This document shows, one piece after another, positions 15,692-24,050 of a stretch of 64,000 bases of DNA. Every line of letters starts with the position of its first letter. The stretch's first letter is position 1. This DNA comes from Microbacterium sp. oral taxon 186 str. F0373 (GTDB taxonomy: Bacteria; Actinomycetota; Actinomycetes; Actinomycetales; Microbacteriaceae). The notes below the pieces were generated by a model, which saw only the letters and a program-made list of their open reading frames with translations, did no database searches and had not been told where the DNA came from. Position numbers and translations under genes: made by a program. The stretch covers positions 1,886,023-1,950,022 of the forward strand of contig NZ_KE150457.1 in the NCBI RefSeq assembly GCF_000411455.1, written 5' to 3'.

Positions 15692-17079
15692 GCCGCGACC
15701 TCCGCTGCTCGCGCGGTCCGGCGGCGCGCGGCATCCGGAGCCTCGCCTTCGAGGGCCCAGCCGAGGCGGCGGGCCAGCTTCTTCACGTACTTGACGTACG
15801 CGTCGGCGTCGACGTAGCCGCGATGGCGCGGAGAGGAGTCGAAGTGCAGACCGCCGGACAGATCAGGGGTGTCGGCGATGCGCAGACGCTCGAACTCGGA
15901 CGCTGCGGCTTCGCCCGTGCGGCTACCCGCGATGAACGACGCCAGCAGGTGCGCCTGCTGGTCGAACAGTCCGTACGCACCGCTGTTCGTCTCGATGAAG
16001 CCGACGCCATACAGCCCGGCGTGGTCTCGGGAGACGCAGTTGAGGTACAGATCGGGGTGCTGTTCGTCGCCGAAGTAGCGCTGGGCCACCGGCACGCGGT
16101 GCCGGTACCCGGTCGCCATGAGGATGACGTCGAACTCCTCCCGCGTGCCGTCGGTGAACTCCACCGAGAGCTCGTCGGCACGGCGGATGCCGGGACGCGC
16201 GACGATGTCGCCGTGCTGCAGGTAATGGAACAGCTGCGAGTTGAGCACCGGGTGCGTCTCGAACAGCTTGTGGTCGGGTTTCTGCAGACCGAGCCGGGTG
16301 GGATCTCCCGTCAGCAGCTTGAGCACCGGCTGCAGAATCGCCCGCTCCACCGGCTTGGGCAGGAACGACCCCTTGCCGCCGACGATGTCGGAGGGCATCC
16401 CGAACACGTGCTTCGGGATGAACCAGTACCCGCGGCGCATACTGATCGCGGCGCGCTGCGCCGAGCGCGCCGCGTCGCACGCGATGTCGCAGGCCGAGTT
16501 GCCCCCGCCGACGATCAGCACGCGCTTGCCGGCGAACTCCGACGGTGAACGGTAGTCGAGGCTGTGGCGCACCTCACCGGTGTACGAGCCCGGGATCTCC
16601 GGAACGAACGGATGCCACTGGCTGCCGGTGCAGACGATGACGCGCTCGTGCTCGGTCGTGGTGCCGTCGGCGAGGGTGACGCGCCAGCGCGGGGTTCCCG
16701 CCGCCGAGGAGGGGGCCGCGTCGATCGCGGTGACGGTCGAGCCGAAGCGGATGCGGGAAGTGAGCCCGTAGGCGTCGGCGAACGATCGCAGGTAGGCGAG
16801 GATCTGCGCGTGACCGGGGTAGTCGGGGTAGTCGTCGGGCATGGGGAAGCCGGAGAAGCCCGACACGGTGCGGCTCGAGATGAAGTGCGCCGACTCGTAC
16901 ATCGGGGTGCCCGGGTTCTCGATGTCCCACAGACCTCCGGCCTGCGTGTGGCGTTCGAGGTGCGTGTAGTCGATGCCCTTCTCGCTGAGTGCGCGAGCGA
17001 CGGCGAGTCCGGCGGGGCCGGCGCCGATGACGCAGACCGTGGTGTCGACAGGTCGGACGGCAGTGGGCGACGTGTTCAT
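15688..17079 (-). CDS. Flavin-containing monooxygenase
   Basis: A 463-residue class B flavin monooxygenase. The FAD motif VIGAGPAGLAVA is at about residues 18-29, the fingerprint YTGEVRHSLDY (the FxGxxxHxxxY/F type of FMOs) at about 166, and the NADPH motif VGGGNSACDIA at about 190. The LMATGYRHRVP block follows. Such enzymes insert oxygen into ketones (Baeyer-Villiger) or oxidise N or S atoms. ATG 17079 has AAAGGAG upstream. It is the first gene of the FMO-SDR-ALDH operon, and a 13-base palindrome sits just upstream. The neighbourhood recalls the mycobacterial mymA/virS locus, but the gene order differs. Confidence 0.92.
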   Translation of the reverse strand: MNTSPTAVRPVDTTVCVIGAGPAGLAVARALSEKGIDYTHLERHTQAGGLWDIENPGTPMYESAHFISSRTVSGFSGFPMPDDYPDYPGHAQILAYLRSFADAYGLTSRIRFGSTVTAIDAAPSSAAGTPRWRVTLADGTTTEHERVIVCTGSQWHPFVPEIPGSYTGEVRHSLDYRSPSEFAGKRVLIVGGGNSACDIACDAARSAQRAAISMRRGYWFIPKHVFGMPSDIVGGKGSFLPKPVERAILQPVLKLLTGDPTRLGLQKPDHKLFETHPVLNSQLFHYLQHGDIVARPGIRRADELSVEFTDGTREEFDVILMATGYRHRVPVAQRYFGDEQHPDLYLNCVSRDHAGLYGVGFIETNSGAYGLFDQQAHLLASFIAGSRTGEAAASEFERLRIADTPDLSGGLHFDSSPRHRGYVDADAYVKYVKKLARRLGWALEGEAPDAARRRTARAAEVAA

Positions 17080-17097
17080 CAGCGCTCCTTTGTGCGG

Positions 17098-17110
17098 GTG
17101 AGGACCTCAC
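17098..17110. promoter_or_regulatory. Palindrome upstream of the FMO operon, possible operator
   Basis: GTGAGGACCTCAC is a perfect inverted repeat (6 + 6 around one base), 19 bases before the FMO start. Its place near the ribosome-binding site suits a repressor or activator site. Which protein binds is unknown. Confidence 0.4.
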
Positions 17111-17228
17111 GGTACGGCCCGTCGCACGGCGCAGGGCGGACGCACGGCATCCAGGAAACGGACACGATCGGCCATCGACCTTGACCTGATCTATCCCTCC
17201 GGGTGCGCCCGGTCGGTTCGCGAGCCGG

Positions 17229-18272
17229 TCAGCGGACGATCAGCGGGCGGCGCGCCTCGGCGTGCAGTGCCGCGGGAGAGGAGCCGAACCACCGCAGCGT
17301 GCTGCGCCGCAGGGAGCGGTCGTCGCCGTATCCGAGGCGGAACGCGATCTCGGCTGTCGTCAGCACGGGGGAGGCGAACAGCTCGGCGGCGAGACGCTTG
17401 CGCACATCGTCGAGCACGCCGGAGTAGCTCGCCCCCACCTCGATCAGTCGTCGCCGGAGTGTCCGCTCGCTCGTCGCGAGTGCACGTGCGTGCGCCGCGA
17501 GCGGGAGCACGTCGGGCAGGGCGTCTTCGATCTGCGTCGCGAGCACGGCGACGAGTTCCTGGCGCTCGATGATGCTGTCGGTCTGCGTCTCCAGCAGTGC
17601 GACCGTCTCGCGGTGGGTCCAGGCGTCGGCGCTCGCAAGCGCGGCATGCGCCGATGCGAGGGGTACGTGCCAGGCATTGCGCGCCGCGGCGAACCGCACG
17701 GCGTTGCCGAAGTAGTCGCGGTACACCGCGGGGTCGGATCCCGCCGCGTGGGCCAGCTCGACCAGCTGCGGCCCCGCCAGACCGGCGACATCACGGGCCA
17801 TGCGCGTGATGTTCGCGAACCCCTCCTCGATGAGGAACGTGCCCACCGGCGACGCGGGCTCCTGCAGTGCGGCGGTCACCACCAGGCCACCGGCCTCTTC
17901 CGCCGAGCTCCAGCGCACCATCGAGCCGGCGAGATTCTGAAACCGCAGACCGACCCGCACCGCATCGCGCAGAGTCGCGCTCGACATCATGGCGAGGCCC
18001 AACAGTCCCGAGGCGGTGATCGGCTGACGCCGCCCCACCTCGATCCCGAGCGCCGGCACGGGGAGCAGCAGGAGCGCCTGCTCGATGATCACGTGACCCT
18101 GCCGGTACGAGACGCGCAGAGCGGGGGATTCGATCGCGCTCCGTGTCAGCGACGCCGCCCGCAGAGCGCGTTCGAGAGAGACACCGTGCTCGTCGGCCAC
18201 CTGCAGCAGGTAGCGGATGAGGTTCGGGGTGATGACGGCCGAGGAGGGCGTTACGGCGAGGCGCTCGGACAT
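17229..18272 (-). CDS. AraC-family regulator with Arabinose_bd-type sensor domain
   Basis: A 347-residue regulator. The N-terminal 200 residues match the ligand-binding domain shared by OruR and mycobacterial VirS (LLPVPALGIEVGRRQPITAS, GLLGLAMMSSATLRDAVRVG). The C-terminal 100 residues hold two HTH motifs, the second in TTAEIAFRLGYGDDRSLRRS. I chose ATG 18272 rather than ATG 18281 because TAGAAT (18285-18280) lies seven bases upstream of it, a leaderless arrangement in which 18281 would fall inside the -10 box. Its position between the FMO operon and the divergent esterase makes it the likely regulator of both. Confidence 0.9.
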   Translation of the reverse strand: MSERLAVTPSSAVITPNLIRYLLQVADEHGVSLERALRAASLTRSAIESPALRVSYRQGHVIIEQALLLLPVPALGIEVGRRQPITASGLLGLAMMSSATLRDAVRVGLRFQNLAGSMVRWSSAEEAGGLVVTAALQEPASPVGTFLIEEGFANITRMARDVAGLAGPQLVELAHAAGSDPAVYRDYFGNAVRFAAARNAWHVPLASAHAALASADAWTHRETVALLETQTDSIIERQELVAVLATQIEDALPDVLPLAAHARALATSERTLRRRLIEVGASYSGVLDDVRKRLAAELFASPVLTTAEIAFRLGYGDDRSLRRSTLRWFGSSPAALHAEARRPLIVR

Positions 18273-18279
18273 GGTGGCC

Positions 18280-18285
18280 ATTCTA
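18280..18285 (-). promoter_or_regulatory. -10 box of a leaderless promoter for the AraC-family gene
   Basis: On the complement strand TAGAAT is followed by seven bases and ATG 18272. Confidence 0.6.
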
Positions 18286-18335
18286 TTTGGCCGATGATGT
18301 CCGCTCGCTGGCGGGGGTGGACCGTGACAAATCCC

Positions 18336-18384
18336 CGACGATCGCTATCGTCGAGCGCATCCTGTCCCGACCGGTTGCCGGTCG
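18336..18384. promoter_or_regulatory. Two inverted repeats in the AraC/esterase intergenic region
   Basis: CGACGAT-CGCT-ATCGTCG (18336-18353) and CGACCGG-TTG-CCGGTCG (18368-18384) are perfect 7-base inverted repeats lying side by side upstream of the esterase gene. The first overlaps a possible -10 box (TATCGT, 18346-18351). They may be regulator-binding sites. Confidence 0.4.
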
Positions 18385-18423
18385 CCCGCGAATCGTCGAC
18401 GCCGCCGACCCCGAGGAGCCGCC

Positions 18424-19506
18424 ATGCCCGACACTCCCGCCGCCTCCGAACGCCTGCTGCGCGCCGTCATCCGCACGCTCGGCGCGCTGCCCGAACCGAT
18501 CCAGCGGGTCATCGCCGGTCGGCCGGTCGTCGTGGACGGCCAGCGCCTGTACACCGAGGTGCAGATGGCGCTGCGACTGCTCAACGCCCTCCCAGGATCC
18601 GACTTCTCCGACCTGCCGCTGGATCGCGCGCGAGCCCAGATCGACGCCGAAGCCCGCATCTTCGGCGGCTCGCTGCCCGTCGCGAACGTCGAAGACATCG
18701 AGATCCCGACGCGCGCGGGAGCCGTCCGGGCGCGCCGCTATCAGCACGTGCGCGAGGCCGAAGGCACCGTCGTGTACTTCCACGGCGGCGGCTGGGTCGT
18801 CGGCAGCCTCGACTCGGCCGACTCGGTCTGCCGGTTCATCGCGGCCACCAGCGGCCTCGAAGTCATCTCGGTCGACTACCGCCTCGCGCCCGAGCATCCG
18901 TTCCCCGCCGGCGTCGAGGACGCCATCGACGGCTATCGCTGGGTGCGTGAGCACCGGCCCGGGCGCCGGATCGCGGTCGCGGGCGACAGCGCCGGCGGAA
19001 ACCTGAGCGCAGTGGTGAGCCTTGCCACCGTGGGAGATGCGGCGGGCGCGCCCGACTTCCAGCTGCTGTTCTTCCCGGTCACCGATCTGTCCGGCAAGCA
19101 CCGCTCCTACCGGCTGTTCTCCGAGGGCTACTTCCTCACCGAGAAGCAGATGGACTGGTACCGCGGACACTACCTGCCGACGCCCGCGCACGCGCTCGAC
19201 CCGTTCGCCTCACCGCTGCGTGCCGAGGCGTCCGCGCTCACGAAGCTGCCGCCCGCGCACGTGGCCGTCTCGGGCTTCGACGTGCTGCGCGACGAGGGCA
19301 TCGCCTACGCCGAAAGACTGAAGGATGCCGGGGTGCCCACGACGCTGCAAGTCGTGGACGGTCACATCCACGCGTTCGTCAATGCGACCGGCGTGGGGCG
19401 GCTGAGCTCACGCGCGCTCGCCGAATCGGTCGGCGTGCTCGTCCGCGGGCTCGGCGGGCGCACCGGCATCGCCGACGCCGGCTCGCTCGCACCGTCGAAG
19501 CGATGA
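18424..19506 (+). CDS. Alpha/beta hydrolase of the hormone-sensitive-lipase type (esterase family IV)
   Basis: A 360-residue esterase. The oxyanion motif FHGGGWVVG is at about residue 119, the nucleophile Ser in VAGDSAGGN at about 187, Asp in VSGFDVLRDEG and His in DGHIHAF complete the triad. The first 80 residues form the cap. It probably hydrolyses a short ester, such as one formed by the neighbouring monooxygenase. It is divergent from the AraC gene, with two inverted repeats in between. LipR of the mycobacterial mymA locus is a similar enzyme in a similar neighbourhood. Confidence 0.92.
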   Translation: MPDTPAASERLLRAVIRTLGALPEPIQRVIAGRPVVVDGQRLYTEVQMALRLLNALPGSDFSDLPLDRARAQIDAEARIFGGSLPVANVEDIEIPTRAGAVRARRYQHVREAEGTVVYFHGGGWVVGSLDSADSVCRFIAATSGLEVISVDYRLAPEHPFPAGVEDAIDGYRWVREHRPGRRIAVAGDSAGGNLSAVVSLATVGDAAGAPDFQLLFFPVTDLSGKHRSYRLFSEGYFLTEKQMDWYRGHYLPTPAHALDPFASPLRAEASALTKLPPAHVAVSGFDVLRDEGIAYAERLKDAGVPTTLQVVDGHIHAFVNATGVGRLSSRALAESVGVLVRGLGGRTGIADAGSLAPSKR

Positions 19507-19517
19507 CGCTCCTCCGC

Positions 19518-19523
19518 TAGCCT
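19518..19523 (+). promoter_or_regulatory. -10 box for the DUF6412/YidC pair
   Basis: TAGCCT lies 40 bases upstream of ATG 19558, which has its own GGGAGGA ribosome-binding site. A short inverted repeat (TCTCA / TGAGA) falls just after the predicted transcript start. Confidence 0.4.
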
Positions 19524-19557
19524 GGATTCTCACCGTGGCTGAGAGGGAGGACCGCCG

Positions 19558-19851
19558 ATGATCGACGCATTCCTCCTGCTGCTGCGCACGATCGCTGTGG
19601 CCGTCGGCATCCTGCCCACGGGAGTCTCACCGATCACCTCGCTCGCCGTCGTCGCCGCGGGCATCGCGCTCGCCGCGGCCGCCCTCGTCGTGATGGCCGC
19701 GGGCGCCGCCACCCGACCCGATCGCTCTGCACACGATCGCATCCGTCCGGCGCGCAGCGACGTGCTGAGCGCGCCCGTCGCGCAGAGCGCCCCCGACGCT
19801 CCCGGTCACATCCTCCGCAGAGGTCCGAGCGCGGCCCTTCCGGCCGCGTAG
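19558..19851 (+). CDS. Small membrane protein, DUF6412-like
   Basis: A 97-residue protein with two hydrophobic segments (about residues 3-20 and 28-50, the latter ITSLAVVAAGIALAAAALVV) and a disordered C-terminal tail rich in Ala, Pro and Arg. The layout and its place directly before a YidC paralogue match the DUF6412 family of actinobacteria. Function is unknown; it may assist the insertase. GGGAGGA precedes ATG 19558 at the right distance. The gap to the next gene is 82 bases. Confidence 0.7.
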   Translation: MIDAFLLLLRTIAVAVGILPTGVSPITSLAVVAAGIALAAAALVVMAAGAATRPDRSAHDRIRPARSDVLSAPVAQSAPDAPGHILRRGPSAALPAA

Positions 19852-19933
19852 TCACTCCCGTCCGGACGCCGCCCTCGGCATCCCTTCGCGGCCGACCAGC
19901 TCACCCTGATCGCCTCGTCGGAATGGACATCTC

Positions 19934-20677
19934 GTGGACATCTTCACCCTGCCGCCCCTGGCGGCTCTGCTCGACCTCTCGGCGCGCGGGCTCATGGCCC
20001 TCATCGCCGTTCTCACTCCCGTCGCCGGGCCGGGGGCCGCCGCAGCGGCAGTCGTGCTCGTGACCCTCATCGTACGGATCGCGCTCGCGCCGGCCGGGGT
20101 CGCACAGGCGAAAGCCGATCAGGCGCGTTCGCGCCTGGCGCCGCGGCTGCGCGCACTGCAGAAGCGGTGGCGCGCACATCCCGAGCGGCTGCAGCGCGAG
20201 ACCCTCGCTCTTTACCGCGTCGAAGGCGTCTCGCCCGCCGCCGGGTGTCTTCCGCCGCTGATTCAGGCGCCGGTCGTTGGGCTCGTGTATGCCGTGTTCC
20301 TGCACGGATCGATCGCGGGACACACGAACCCGCTGCTCGGCGAGCACCTCCTCGGTGTGCCGCTGGGGCAGACCGCCGTCGCGGTGGCGACGAGCGGCTT
20401 CGACGGGGCGGCCGCGCTGGTGTTCGGCGTCATCGTCGTGCTCATCGCTCTCATCGGCGAGCTCACGCGACGACTGCTGCGACCGGCGGTGGCGACGACG
20501 CTGCCGCCCGGGCAGCGGCTGCTGGTCGAGACGGCGCCGTTCCTCACCGCCGTCGTCGCGCTGTTCGTCCCGCTTGCGGCGGCCGTTTACCTGCTGACGA
20601 CCGTCACCTGGACCCTCGGCCAGCGACTCGTTCTGCGACGGCTGTACCCACCGCACCCGCCGCACCGCGAGTCGTGA
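19934..20677 (+). CDS. YidC/Oxa1-family membrane protein insertase, accessory paralogue
   Basis: A 247-residue integral membrane protein with about five hydrophobic segments. The core pattern is clear: VTLIVRIALAPAGVAQAKAD with the conserved Arg of the insertase groove, then RLAPRLRALQKRW, LQRETLALYRVEGVSPAAGCLPPLIQAP, and a C-terminal pair of helices ending TWTLGQRLVLRRLYP. It is shorter than the housekeeping YidC and lacks its long basic tail, so it is probably a second copy for particular substrates. It is co-directional with the small DUF6412 gene, as seen in other actinobacteria. Confidence 0.85.
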   Translation: MDIFTLPPLAALLDLSARGLMALIAVLTPVAGPGAAAAAVVLVTLIVRIALAPAGVAQAKADQARSRLAPRLRALQKRWRAHPERLQRETLALYRVEGVSPAAGCLPPLIQAPVVGLVYAVFLHGSIAGHTNPLLGEHLLGVPLGQTAVAVATSGFDGAAALVFGVIVVLIALIGELTRRLLRPAVATTLPPGQRLLVETAPFLTAVVALFVPLAAAVYLLTTVTWTLGQRLVLRRLYPPHPPHRES

Positions 20678-20690
20678 CGGCGCACCGCGG

Positions 20691-22214
20691 TCATGCGGAC
20701 GCCGGCACCGCCCGCGAGGCACGAGCGATCAGGGCCGACCCGGCGACGCTGGCCGCCAACGCGATGACCGCCATGCCGATCATCAGTGCACCGAACCCGG
20801 CGCGGTAGGCGGCCACGGCGGCATCGAACACCTGCGCGTCGGGGCGTGTGCCGTCCTTCGCGTAGGTGCCGACGCCGACCAGAGCGGTGTGCACCGCGGC
20901 ATCCGACAGCCCCGCCGCCGACAGGCGGGCGGTGATCCCCGAGATCGTGAGCTGGGTGATCACGACGGTCGACACCGCCGTGCCCAGCGAGGAGAAGAGC
21001 TGCCCGAAGGTCGTGCGCGAGCTGGTCACCGCCCCGTAGAACTCGGCGGGGGCCTCACTGAGCACGAGCGTGCCGTAGGGGAGGGCTGCGGCGGTGATGC
21101 CGAAGGCGATGAGGATGCCGGCGGGGACGAACGCCAGCGGGGTGGGGGCCTCGCGGGCGAGGAAAGCCGCCCCGAAGCCCGCCGCGGACAGGACGCCGCC
21201 CACCAGCAGTGACGTCTGCGGACTCATGCCGCGCGTCATCAGGCGCCCCAGCACGATCGCGCCCACGATCGAGGTGACCGACACCGGCAGCTGCCACACC
21301 GCGACGCTGCTGGGCGTCAGCGCGAGAACGTACTGCCACAGGTTCGACAGCTGCAAGAAGGCGACCGCGCCGCCGGCATTGAAGACGAAGCCCGCGCAGA
21401 GCGCCGCGAGGAAAAGGGGCCGTCGAAAGAGCGCGACCGGGAAGAACGGGTTCGCAACGCGTGTCTGCGACCAGACGAACGCGGCGAGAAGCACCACGCC
21501 CAGCGCCATGGCTGCCCAGGTCAGCGGGTTGGTCAGCGACGAGGCGAGCTGCGACACGCCGAACAGGAAAACGACCATCCCGGCGATGAGGGCGACCTGC
21601 CCGCCCACATCGCGCTTCTCGGCGACGGTGGGTGCGACGGTCGGCAGGAGCACGAGGACGGCGGGGATGCACAGCGCCGACAGCACGGGAACGAGCACGA
21701 ACGCGAGGCGCCAGTCGACGCCGGCGAGCAAACCCCCCGAGAAGGTGAACAGCACGCCGGCGGCTCCCGAGCACGCGGCGAAGGTCGCGACGGCGGCGGG
21801 CAGCCGGCCCGGCGCGGCCAGAACCTGGATGTACGCGAACGCGGCGGCGTACACGGCGCCCAGGCCGACGCCTGTCACCGCCTGGCCGAGGATGTAGACG
21901 AGCGGCATCGGTGCGGCGGCCACGATCAGCTGGCCGACGAGACCTGTCACGAGGGCGGCGATGAGCATGCGGCGGCGACCGATCCGGTCGGCGAGCAATC
22001 CGGTTGTGATGACCGAGGCGGCGATCGCGAGGGTCTGCATGGATGCCGCGAGCGCCTGATCGCCGCCGACCATGTCCAGGCCGCGGCTGGCGCCCACGAG
22101 TGCGGTCGCCGCGATATTCGGGGCGGAGCCCTGAACCGCGGCGAGCACGCCGAGCAGCGGGATGGCGAGGGTGTGCGCCGAGCGCACGACGAACGTCGGT
22201 GATGTGGTGGTCAT
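20691..22214 (-). CDS. MFS transporter, DHA2 (14-helix) drug-exporter type
   Basis: A 507-residue transporter with about 14 hydrophobic segments. The loop 2-3 signature GLLADRIGRRRMLIAALV (motif A) is present, and the C-terminal half has the extra helices of the DHA2 group. Substrate unknown; relatives export antiseptics, antibiotics or metabolites. The gene comes last in the run RR-HK-GAP-carboxylesterase-amidohydrolase-MFS, all on one strand with short gaps, and may export a product of the two hydrolases or give protection from it. Confidence 0.9.
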   Translation of the reverse strand: MTTTSPTFVVRSAHTLAIPLLGVLAAVQGSAPNIAATALVGASRGLDMVGGDQALAASMQTLAIAASVITTGLLADRIGRRRMLIAALVTGLVGQLIVAAAPMPLVYILGQAVTGVGLGAVYAAAFAYIQVLAAPGRLPAAVATFAACSGAAGVLFTFSGGLLAGVDWRLAFVLVPVLSALCIPAVLVLLPTVAPTVAEKRDVGGQVALIAGMVVFLFGVSQLASSLTNPLTWAAMALGVVLLAAFVWSQTRVANPFFPVALFRRPLFLAALCAGFVFNAGGAVAFLQLSNLWQYVLALTPSSVAVWQLPVSVTSIVGAIVLGRLMTRGMSPQTSLLVGGVLSAAGFGAAFLAREAPTPLAFVPAGILIAFGITAAALPYGTLVLSEAPAEFYGAVTSSRTTFGQLFSSLGTAVSTVVITQLTISGITARLSAAGLSDAAVHTALVGVGTYAKDGTRPDAQVFDAAVAAYRAGFGALMIGMAVIALAASVAGSALIARASRAVPASA

Positions 22215-22253
22215 GAGGGTGCTTTCGGGTGGGGAGGGGAGCGGAGAGGGAGC

Positions 22254-24011
22254 TCAGGCGGAGAAGGCGGGAACGCCGTCGATGTAGGTCGCGTGCACGG
22301 CGATGCGATCCCAGCTCTCGGGATCACTCGTCCACGGATCGCTGTCCACGACGGCGAAGTCCGCCCGCCGGCCGGCAGAGAGCGTGCCGCGATCGTCGGC
22401 GTGGATCTGCCAGGCGGCATCGGCGGTGATCGCCGACAGGGCCTGCGCCGGGCTGACGCGCTCCTCCGGCGCGAGCACCGTGGCGTCGGCCTCGAGACGG
22501 CGCAGCACCGCCGTGCGGGCGCTGCGCAGGGGCCGCACCGTCGTCACGTTGTAGTCGGAGTGCAGGCTGGGTCGCAGTCCCGCGCGGTACGCCGAGGCGA
22601 GGCGATCGAGTCGCGCGGCGCGTTCGGGGCCGAGGATCGTGTCGCGGAAGGCCGCGCCCCAGTAGTAGACGTGGTCCATCAGGAAGCTCGGTGACACTCC
22701 GGCCGCCGCCATCCGTACGAGCTGGTCGTCGGTGGTCACCGAGGCGTGCTCGAAGCGGTGACGCAGATCGTTCTGACCGCAGCGCGGCAGCAGCTCTTCC
22801 GCCGCCTGGAGGGCGAACTCGACGGCGGCGTCGCCGTTCGTATGGATCATCAGCTGCCAGCCGTCATCGAGACCGGCGCGCATCACCTCGCGCAGGCTCT
22901 CCGGCGTCCAGTTCGCGTGGCCTCCCGAGGTCTCGCCCAGATACGGCTGCAGGAAGTAGCCGGATCGGCCCTGATTCGAACCGTCCGCCACGATCTTCCA
23001 CGCGTCGGCACGGACCATTCCATCTCCGCTGAACGGGGTCACCCCGGCCGCCTTCCACGCCTGGGCGACCTCGGCCGGTGTCGCGCACCCCGCCAGGGAG
23101 GAGAACTGCGCCGTCGACACCCGCACCGGCAGCCGTTCGGCGCCGTTGAGCTGGTGCAGCAGGGCGACTTCGCTCACCCCGGCCAGCGTGCCGGTCATCG
23201 CTTCACGCATCGAGGTCACGCCGGCCGCGGCGAACTCGTTCAGCACCTGACGGATGCCGCGACCCACGTCCGCCGCCGTGGGGCGCGGCAGGTTCGCGAG
23301 CAGCATCGTCACCGCGGGAGACTCCCCGACCACGCCGGTGAGCCGCCCGTCGCGCTTTTCCAGCGTGCCCCCGCTCGGCTGCGGTGTGGCATCGGTGATG
23401 CCGGCGGCATCCAAGGCCGCGCTGTTGGCGTAGGCGAAGTGCATCGACGCGTTGAGCACGACGATCGGGCGGTCGAGCGCGACCCGGTCGAGGATGTCAC
23501 GGGTGAGGGCCGGCTCACCGGGGTACAGGCTCGGATCGAACAGCTTCGCGAGCACGTACTGACCCGCCGGCGTCGCCTGCGCGGCGGCCGTCAAAACCGA
23601 GACGACGTCGTCGAAGCGCGGGCAGGCGGCGTGCGAGACGTCGGTCCACTCGAGCGTCAGCAGCGACACCCAGATGTGCGCATGCGGTTCGATGAGGCCC
23701 GGGATGACCACCCCGTCGGGAGACAGGATCTTCGTCGCGGGGCCGGTGAGGCCGTCCAGGTCCGCCGCCGAACCCACGGCGAGGATGCGGCCGTCGCGCA
23801 CCGCCATCGCCTCCGCGCGCGGAGCGGCGGGATCACCGGTCGCGATGCGGCCGACGATCAGGAGGTCGGCTGTCGCTGTCGTCGTCCCGGGTTCGTCCGA
23901 GCGGCTCGGCGCGCCATGGTGGGCAGGTGCGATGGTGACGCCGGCCGCGGCGATGGCGGGCGCGAGGTGGTCGCGGCTCAGGGGAGTCGCGGCGGTGCAG
24001 GTGTCGGACAT
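22254..24011 (-). CDS. Amidohydrolase of the YtcJ/AepA type
   Basis: A 585-residue metal-dependent hydrolase. The metal-binding HxH is in IEPHAHIWVS, the central conserved stretch is WKIVADGSNQGRSGY, the ligand His residues are in MIHTNGDAAVE and RFEHASVTT, and the catalytic Asp in SLHSDYNVT. The C-terminal beta domain ends with AGRRADFAVVDSDP. YtcJ-like enzymes act on amides or ureas of unknown nature. AAGGAG lies eight bases before ATG 24011. The first 50 residues are poorly conserved and could reflect a start placed too far upstream. It sits between the MFS and carboxylesterase genes. Confidence 0.9.
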   Translation of the reverse strand: MSDTCTAATPLSRDHLAPAIAAAGVTIAPAHHGAPSRSDEPGTTTATADLLIVGRIATGDPAAPRAEAMAVRDGRILAVGSAADLDGLTGPATKILSPDGVVIPGLIEPHAHIWVSLLTLEWTDVSHAACPRFDDVVSVLTAAAQATPAGQYVLAKLFDPSLYPGEPALTRDILDRVALDRPIVVLNASMHFAYANSAALDAAGITDATPQPSGGTLEKRDGRLTGVVGESPAVTMLLANLPRPTAADVGRGIRQVLNEFAAAGVTSMREAMTGTLAGVSEVALLHQLNGAERLPVRVSTAQFSSLAGCATPAEVAQAWKAAGVTPFSGDGMVRADAWKIVADGSNQGRSGYFLQPYLGETSGGHANWTPESLREVMRAGLDDGWQLMIHTNGDAAVEFALQAAEELLPRCGQNDLRHRFEHASVTTDDQLVRMAAAGVSPSFLMDHVYYWGAAFRDTILGPERAARLDRLASAYRAGLRPSLHSDYNVTTVRPLRSARTAVLRRLEADATVLAPEERVSPAQALSAITADAAWQIHADDRGTLSAGRRADFAVVDSDPWTSDPESWDRIAVHATYIDGVPAFSA

Positions 24012-24050
24012 GAGCGGGCTCCTTCGAAGGTGCGCGGCGGCGGCGCGTGG

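Noticed and set aside
19528..19546. CTGAGAGG motif resembling a TPP riboswitch upstream of the DUF6412 gene
   Set aside because: Only the short CTGAGA string is present; the rest of the thi-box fold cannot be made in the space available and the genes have no link to thiamine.
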